Positions 60,297 to 64,000 of a stretch of 64,000 nt of DNA are shown here, piece by piece (positions within the stretch are counted from its first letter, which is position 1; the number at the start of each line of letters is the position of its first letter). The stretch is from positions 361,155 through 425,154 of the forward strand of contig NC_014718.1 of the NCBI RefSeq assembly GCF_000198775.1, in the 5' to 3' direction. Both the position numbers and the translations under genes were made by a program. This DNA comes from Mycetohabitans rhizoxinica HKI 454 (lineage in GTDB: Bacteria > Pseudomonadota > Gammaproteobacteria > Burkholderiales > Burkholderiaceae). The notes under the pieces were generated by a model. The model was not told the origin of the DNA, did no database searches, and worked only from the letters and a program-made list of their open reading frames with translations.

Positions 60297-60366
60297 GAGT
60301 GTCGCGGAGAACACCCGCGTACACACCACTAGGGCCTTCTGGCCCCTACTTTGTTGGAGGATAGCA

Positions 60367-60543
60367 ATGAGTGTCAATGCTCCTGGCGCTGTGGCTTCTG
60401 GCGCTTTTAATAAGGATGATTTTGATAAGAAATTTGATTCGATGACTGGCAAGCAAAAGGAGGCCTACCAAAAATTGGTTGACGAATTTAACCGAACCGC
60501 TTTTCAGGGAGCTGCTCCAAACTTGAAGCCCGCCCTCGACTAA
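60367..60543 (+). CDS. 58-residue small protein behind a PIP box, candidate type III-associated protein
   Basis: Strong ribosome site (TTGGAGG, six bases before the ATG) and a clear stop at 60541-60543. The protein begins SVNAPGAVASGAFNKDDFDK, continues with a charged amphipathic helix (MTGKQKEAYQKLVDEF) and ends with PNLKPALD. There is no signal peptide, membrane segment or known family. Its codons are much richer in A/T than neighbouring genes (runs such as AATAAGGATGATTTTGA), suggesting transfer. The PIP promoter upstream and an 11-pair hairpin downstream define a single-gene transcript. It could be a small secreted protein, a helper or a chaperone; size and Ser/Ala/Asn-rich N-terminus fit a type III substrate, by inference only. 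Confidence 0.72.
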   Translation: MSVNAPGAVASGAFNKDDFDKKFDSMTGKQKEAYQKLVDEFNRTAFQGAAPNLKPALD

Positions 60544-60555
60544 CGCTAATACAGA

Positions 60556-60592
60556 CCAGCGACGCGTCCATGAACGACCGCCGCGTCGCTGG
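60556..60592 (+). terminator. Hairpin after the 58-residue protein gene
   Basis: CCAGCGACGCG (60556-60566) and CGCGTCGCTGG (60582-60592) are perfectly complementary over 11 bases with a 15-base loop, 12 bases after the stop. Only A residues follow rather than T, so it may stabilise or terminate weakly. Confidence 0.5.
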
Positions 60593-61183
60593 AAAACGCC
60601 TTTACGGTTGCGCGCTGTGTGGACCGTAAAGCACCTCTACAAAAGCCGCCCTGCATCGTTGAAACAGGTTACGTATCGACATAAGTAAAGTATCGACAAG
60701 GCATCCTCCGACGCAGTGGGTCGAGATCCTTGCATTTCTATCACGAAACACCGCCGTCAAGCTTGCTGTACCGGACCACAGCATTGACCGCACCGGTTGT
60801 GGACTTTGGAAAGTCATGGCACGCGGCAAGCAGCGCCAGGATTCGATCGGTTACAGCCACGAAACGGGCCTCTTCCAACACTTGGGCGTCGTCGGGCAGC
60901 GGCAATTCGCTGCCCAGAAGCAACACCAGCAGCTGCTGATGCGCTTCACCCGGAATGCCACGCCGTCCATTAGCGTCCGTTCATGGACAGCACCGCTGTG
61001 CAGCCCCAACGCGAGCAGCCCTGCGTGCGCTCTGACCAAGCGTCGCCATGCTCGAGCCTGCATAGCGTGCGGCTCCGGCGTTTGCCGCGATACCGGTGGG
61101 GCTTACCGCCAAGTTGAGGAAGCTAATGATGTAGCGCATTCATTAGTGATACAAAATTTTAATGCAGCGCGACCGACAAGCGC
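60593..61183. other. Gene-free, probably decayed DNA
   Basis: No family recognised. Minus-strand frames around 60740-60930 and 60851-61063 have protein-like composition and may be two frames of one broken gene, but I cannot name it. A block at 60712-60745 resembles 3926-3960. Confidence 0.3.
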
Positions 61184-61505
61184 AGCCATACACCAATGAG
61201 CTGCTTGCCGAAGTTGTGCACAAGGACACCGGCATTCGCACCGAGCGTTGACTAAGTCATGTCTTCATGATGGACGTGCCGGTCAATCCGGAGTCGCTGT
61301 TCATCACCGACGCGGTGGTCAATATCTTCCGACCTCGAACGCTTTCCGAGCTTGAGTAGAAAGCAGACATCGTGCGCAACGCGATTGAGCTTATGCAGAC
61401 GCCGCGGATCGACCGGCTCAACATGGCGATCTTTTCCGCCATGAAAACCGTGACGTCGAAGATCCCCTCGACGATCAATGCAGCCGCATTGTGCCGTATC
61501 TTGGC
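61184..61505 (+). pseudogene. Phosphate acetyl/butyryltransferase remnant
   Basis: One plus-strand frame reads ELLAEVVHKDTGIRTER, stop, LSHVFMMDVP, SLFITDAVVNIF, stop, KADIVRNAIELM, then MAIFSAMKTVTSKIPSTINA and ALCRI. This is the middle of a phosphotransacetylase, as in bifunctional enoyl-CoA hydratase/phosphate acetyltransferases (family pattern SHV.MMDVP...LFITDAAINI...AILSAVETV..KIPST). It contains an in-frame TGA and TAG, and both ends are missing. Confidence 0.75.
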
Positions 61506-61509
61506 ACAC

Positions 61510-61725
61510 CGACCGGTCAAAGACAACAGGGCAGCGCCGTCCCCTGCGTCGGTGTTGGCAGGCATGCTTAGCCGGACACGATGAAACGCAATACAGGCCA
61601 TCGCGCCTGCTAGCACACTCACGCCAGCTGCCAAACATGCGAACGGCCAACCCCAGTGCAACGCAACATACGGCAGCAGCGCCACCGACAACGTGCCGCC
61701 CTCGGTAAATAGCGAGGCACACCAA
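61510..61725 (-). pseudogene. Major-facilitator transporter C-terminal remnant
   Basis: The minus strand encodes ASLFTEGGTLSVALLPYVAL followed by HWGWPFACLAAGVSVLAGAM and a basic tail, resembling the last two helices of an MFS permease. No upstream portion is present. It abuts the phosphotransacetylase scrap tail to tail. Family level only. Confidence 0.45.
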
Positions 61726-61996
61726 ACTGTAATAAAGTGTTGGTGTTATCATGGTACAAAAAACTACCATGGTAAATGGCGAGTCTACCCATAGGCTGCC
61801 CTTCACAACAAGCCAGCGGCTGTTGCGCTTACCATGCTTTATCCGCCGAAAGCATAACCGCCTCCGCTGACCCCATCAATACTGCTCGCGCTTTCGCATA
61901 ATCTGCTCACAGTGGCGCTTGACTAGTTGCCCTTGTTCCATCCGGACTTGCCGATGCGTGCAACGTGCAATGCCGGTCACCCGGCGAAGGCTCCGC

Positions 61997-62926
61997 ATGA
62001 TCTCCCGAGCGGTGTTCGACTTGACCAACTTGCTGGCGCTCGCAGCACTTTGGAGTACGTCGTTTCTTTTCGTGCGCATCGGCGTTGCGGAGTTCGGCGT
62101 CGTGCCGATGGTGGCGTTGCGTGTGTCGATCGGCGCCACTTTCTTAATCGCGCTATTGATCGTGCGGAAAGGCGTGAAGGGAAAATGGCGTGATTCGCAA
62201 CGCAAGCTTTGGCCGTTGTTCGTGCTCGGCGTGCTGAATGCTGCGATGCCATTCTGCCTGTTTGCGTATGCCGTGCCCGCTCTGTCGGTGGGTCTGGCCT
62301 GCGTGATCAACGCGACCGCACCGCTGTGGGGCGCGCTGGTCGCGTTCCTTTGGCTCGGGGACCGGCCCAGCATCATGCGAATCGCCGGCATCGTGCTCTG
62401 TTTCGCCGGTGTGACGCTAATGGTCGGGAGTCAGATCAGTGCAACGGGCAGCTTCGCAGGTGCAGCGCCATGCGCGCGGACCACTGCACTAGCCGCCGGC
62501 GCGGGACTCACCGCCACGGCGCTGCTGGGTATCGCGGCCAACTATACGAAGCGCTATTTGTCCGACATCGACCCCTTGATGATCGCGGCCGGCAGTCTCG
62601 TCGGCGCATCGATCGTACTGCTGCCGCTCGCCGCATGGGCATGGCCAGCGACACCGGTTTCGATGCGGGCGTGGCTCGCGGCGCTGGCACTCGGCGTGGC
62701 GTGCACCGGCGTTGCCTATGTGCTGTATTTTCGCCTGCTCAATGCCGGCGGGCCGGCTCAGGCGATGACCGCCACATTCGTAATCCCGGTGTTCGGCATC
62801 CTTTGGGATTCACTATTTCTTTCGTTATCCATATCAATATGGATGATAGAATGCTGCGCCATTGTGCTGGTCGGTACCGTCTTGGCCACGGGCTTGATCG
62901 AGCGACTGCGTCCACAGCTATCATAG
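61997..62926 (+). CDS. EamA/DMT-family transporter, paralogue 2
   Basis: 309 residues from the ATG at 61997, with ten membrane helices. It aligns end to end with the transporter at 11340-12260: LALAALWSTSFLFVRIGVAE, PFCLFAYAVPALSVGLACVI, WLGDRPSIMRIAG, GIAANYTKRYLSDIDPL. By eye about two thirds of residues match. The last helix region departs from the first copy (ISIWMIECCAIVLVG), and the codons there are more A/T-rich. The frame extends upstream into Arg/Cys-rich sequence that is not used. Substrate unknown. Confidence 0.85.
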   Translation: MISRAVFDLTNLLALAALWSTSFLFVRIGVAEFGVVPMVALRVSIGATFLIALLIVRKGVKGKWRDSQRKLWPLFVLGVLNAAMPFCLFAYAVPALSVGLACVINATAPLWGALVAFLWLGDRPSIMRIAGIVLCFAGVTLMVGSQISATGSFAGAAPCARTTALAAGAGLTATALLGIAANYTKRYLSDIDPLMIAAGSLVGASIVLLPLAAWAWPATPVSMRAWLAALALGVACTGVAYVLYFRLLNAGGPAQAMTATFVIPVFGILWDSLFLSLSISIWMIECCAIVLVGTVLATGLIERLRPQLS

Positions 62927-63063
62927 CGACAGGCAACGCGTTGACAGCATGGATGGCGACGATAGTCCCACATACACGCGCCATGTTTCTTGCCATCGCT
63001 TCGCCGACACGGGCAAGCGGATAGCGGATACACGAGATCAAAATTAATTCTTAGTTATCCTAT

Positions 63064-63320
63064 CTAATAAAGCAACGCGAGTGTGGACAACCAAGCGCCG
63101 TTGGAGCGTGCGGCGAAATGCTTGCCGATCGCGTCGACACGTTGGCCGCGCTTCGTATCCGGCAAGCTAACCGTTGAGACCAACACACCGCCACGCCTGA
63201 GCACGAACCATGAAGCAGCATCGGCGGGTGGCCTCGCACCGCCGATGCTGCCGGCCAAGCGAACACCGCCGGCATCGATATCCAGCGTGCGCAAGCCTGG
63301 AAAGAACGGTGGCGTCGCGT
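63064..63320 (-). pseudogene. Zinc-type alcohol dehydrogenase / quinone reductase remnant
   Basis: A minus-strand frame contains ADAASWFVLRRGGVLVSTVS followed by LPD and RSNGAWLSTLALL, matching the cofactor-domain end of quinone-oxidoreductase-like proteins (xxLKRGGxLVSxVS ... VRxNGxQLxxLAxLV). Only about 80 codons remain, without catalytic half or a start. Confidence 0.55.
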
Positions 63321-63391
63321 CAGGCTCGGCACTATCGGCTGCGGAAAGATTGGCAGGATTGTGCTATTGATCCAGGTTCACGGCGATCTTC

Positions 63392-64000
63392 TCAGCCCTG
63401 GTTGGCTGCTGTCACGAACCCCGCAAGTTCTTGTCCATAACGCACTGGCTCCTCGTAAAAGGGGCTATGTCCGCTCTCGAAGAAAAGCGACAGACGGCTG
63501 TTCGCGTGAATCGACTTGATCCGTTCCGACATCGCCAGGCGCACGAGCCGGTCATGAAGGCCGTGGGTTAACAAGATTGGTCCAGAATAGGCTTTAAAGA
63601 CGGGCTCGAAATCGGGCGTCTGCGTCTTGATAAAGCCCTCGTTCACGGCCCGTGCCGTCATGCCGTTGACGACCAGCATGCGCTGCATCTCCACTTCGGT
63701 CGGCGGCCGGTGGAAGCAGGCGGCGAGGAACTCGGCCGTGGCCGCGGTCCGTACGGCGAAATCGTGAGAGGTGGTGGTGCTGGTGAATGCAGCCGCCTCC
63801 GCGGTGAGAAGATCCGGCGACAGGTTGGTGACGGCGTCGACCAGATTGACGCCGGCAATGGCGGCGCCGCCATATTTGCGCAGATACGCGCCGGCCACGA
63901 AGCCGCCGAGCGACCAGCCCACCAGCACCGGTCGGCGAAGCTTGGCGCCGGCGATAACGGCGGCGACATCGTCCGCCCATCGATCAGCCTCGGAATAGGC
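63392..64000 (-). CDS. Alpha/beta hydrolase (5' end beyond right edge)
   Basis: The frame is open to base 64000; 202 residues are visible. Nucleophile elbow GWSLGG after RRPVLV, a lid/cap region, then the acid strand LLTHGLHDRLVRLAMSE with candidate Asp, and the catalytic His in FFESGHSPFYEEP near the C-terminus. This is the triad order of haloperoxidase/esterase-like hydrolases. The upstream part (ADRWADDVAAVIAGAKL) fits the helix before the nucleophile strand. About 80 N-terminal residues are missing. Substrate unknown. Confidence 0.85.
   Translation of the reverse strand, partial: AYSEADRWADDVAAVIAGAKLRRPVLVGWSLGGFVAGAYLRKYGGAAIAGVNLVDAVTNLSPDLLTAEAAAFTSTTTSHDFAVRTAATAEFLAACFHRPPTEVEMQRMLVVNGMTARAVNEGFIKTQTPDFEPVFKAYSGPILLTHGLHDRLVRLAMSERIKSIHANSRLSLFFESGHSPFYEEPVRYGQELAGFVTAANQG

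Noticed and set aside
61252..61806. 184-codon minus-strand gene
   Set aside because: It is antisense to the phosphotransacetylase remnant for much of its length; only a short part in a neighbouring frame resembles an MFS permease.

Overview
The window is high-GC DNA from a Burkholderiaceae-type betaproteobacterium. The evidence is the gene content (recC-recB-recD, hrpA divergent from argA, tsaB-rimI-udg, aceA/aceB, thiC behind a TPP riboswitch, a cyanide-insensitive-type cydAB) and the family-typical protein sequences. Two kinds of evidence point to a host-associated lineage whose genome is shrinking. One is candidate type III secretion substrates: F-box proteins, a phosphodiester glycosidase, and two promoters with the HrpB/HrpX-type PIP (hrpII) layout. 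The other is a large number of broken genes. An endofungal Mycetohabitans (formerly Burkholderia rhizoxinica group) would fit, but that placement is inference.

Layout. 1-3.8 kb is accessory: an F-box protein cut by the window edge, a phosphodiester glycosidase-like candidate effector behind a PIP box, and a broken aminoglycoside acetyltransferase (AAC(3)) gene. 4.1-6.7 kb is a three-gene bd-type oxidase operon. 7-12.3 kb holds a ferritin-like protein, a DUF1328 membrane protein, a fadH-like remnant, thiC with its TPP riboswitch, a glycine-zipper lipoprotein and an EamA transporter. 12.7-22.4 kb is arfB and the recC-recB-recD operon on the minus strand. 22.7-31 kb has a FUSC transporter, a pair of coupled sensor kinases, a molybdopterin-binding protein and an EI24 membrane protein. 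31-37 kb is hrpA, argA and yggX. 37.1-38.7 kb is a second F-box gene, an inverted ~1.5 kb duplicate of the first, with a probable IS256 transposase scrap upstream. 38.8-53.8 kb is core metabolism and translation or repair: radA-alr, lplT, thiD, the tsaB-rimI-udg-DUF1853 run, an acyl-CoA-binding protein, a DEAD-box helicase, and the glyoxylate shunt genes aceA and aceB separated by a decayed LysR gene.

53.8-64 kb is largely a gene graveyard: a lysis pair whose endolysin carries two +1 frameshifts, a Rieske oxygenase missing one iron-sulfur cysteine, remnants of PEP-mutase/isocitrate-lyase, phosphotransacetylase, MFS and quinone-reductase genes, and 1.6 kb with no recognisable gene. Intact genes inside it are a MerR/TipAS regulator with a visible operator, a second EamA transporter, an alpha/beta hydrolase cut by the right edge, and a 58-residue AT-rich protein behind the best PIP promoter in the window.

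The most interesting system is the candidate secreted set: two F-box/helical-repeat proteins, the phosphodiester glycosidase, and the 58-residue protein. The F-box suggests engagement of a eukaryotic SKP1-cullin ubiquitin ligase, and the PIP boxes suggest co-expression with a type III secretion system encoded elsewhere. No secretion apparatus gene is in the window.
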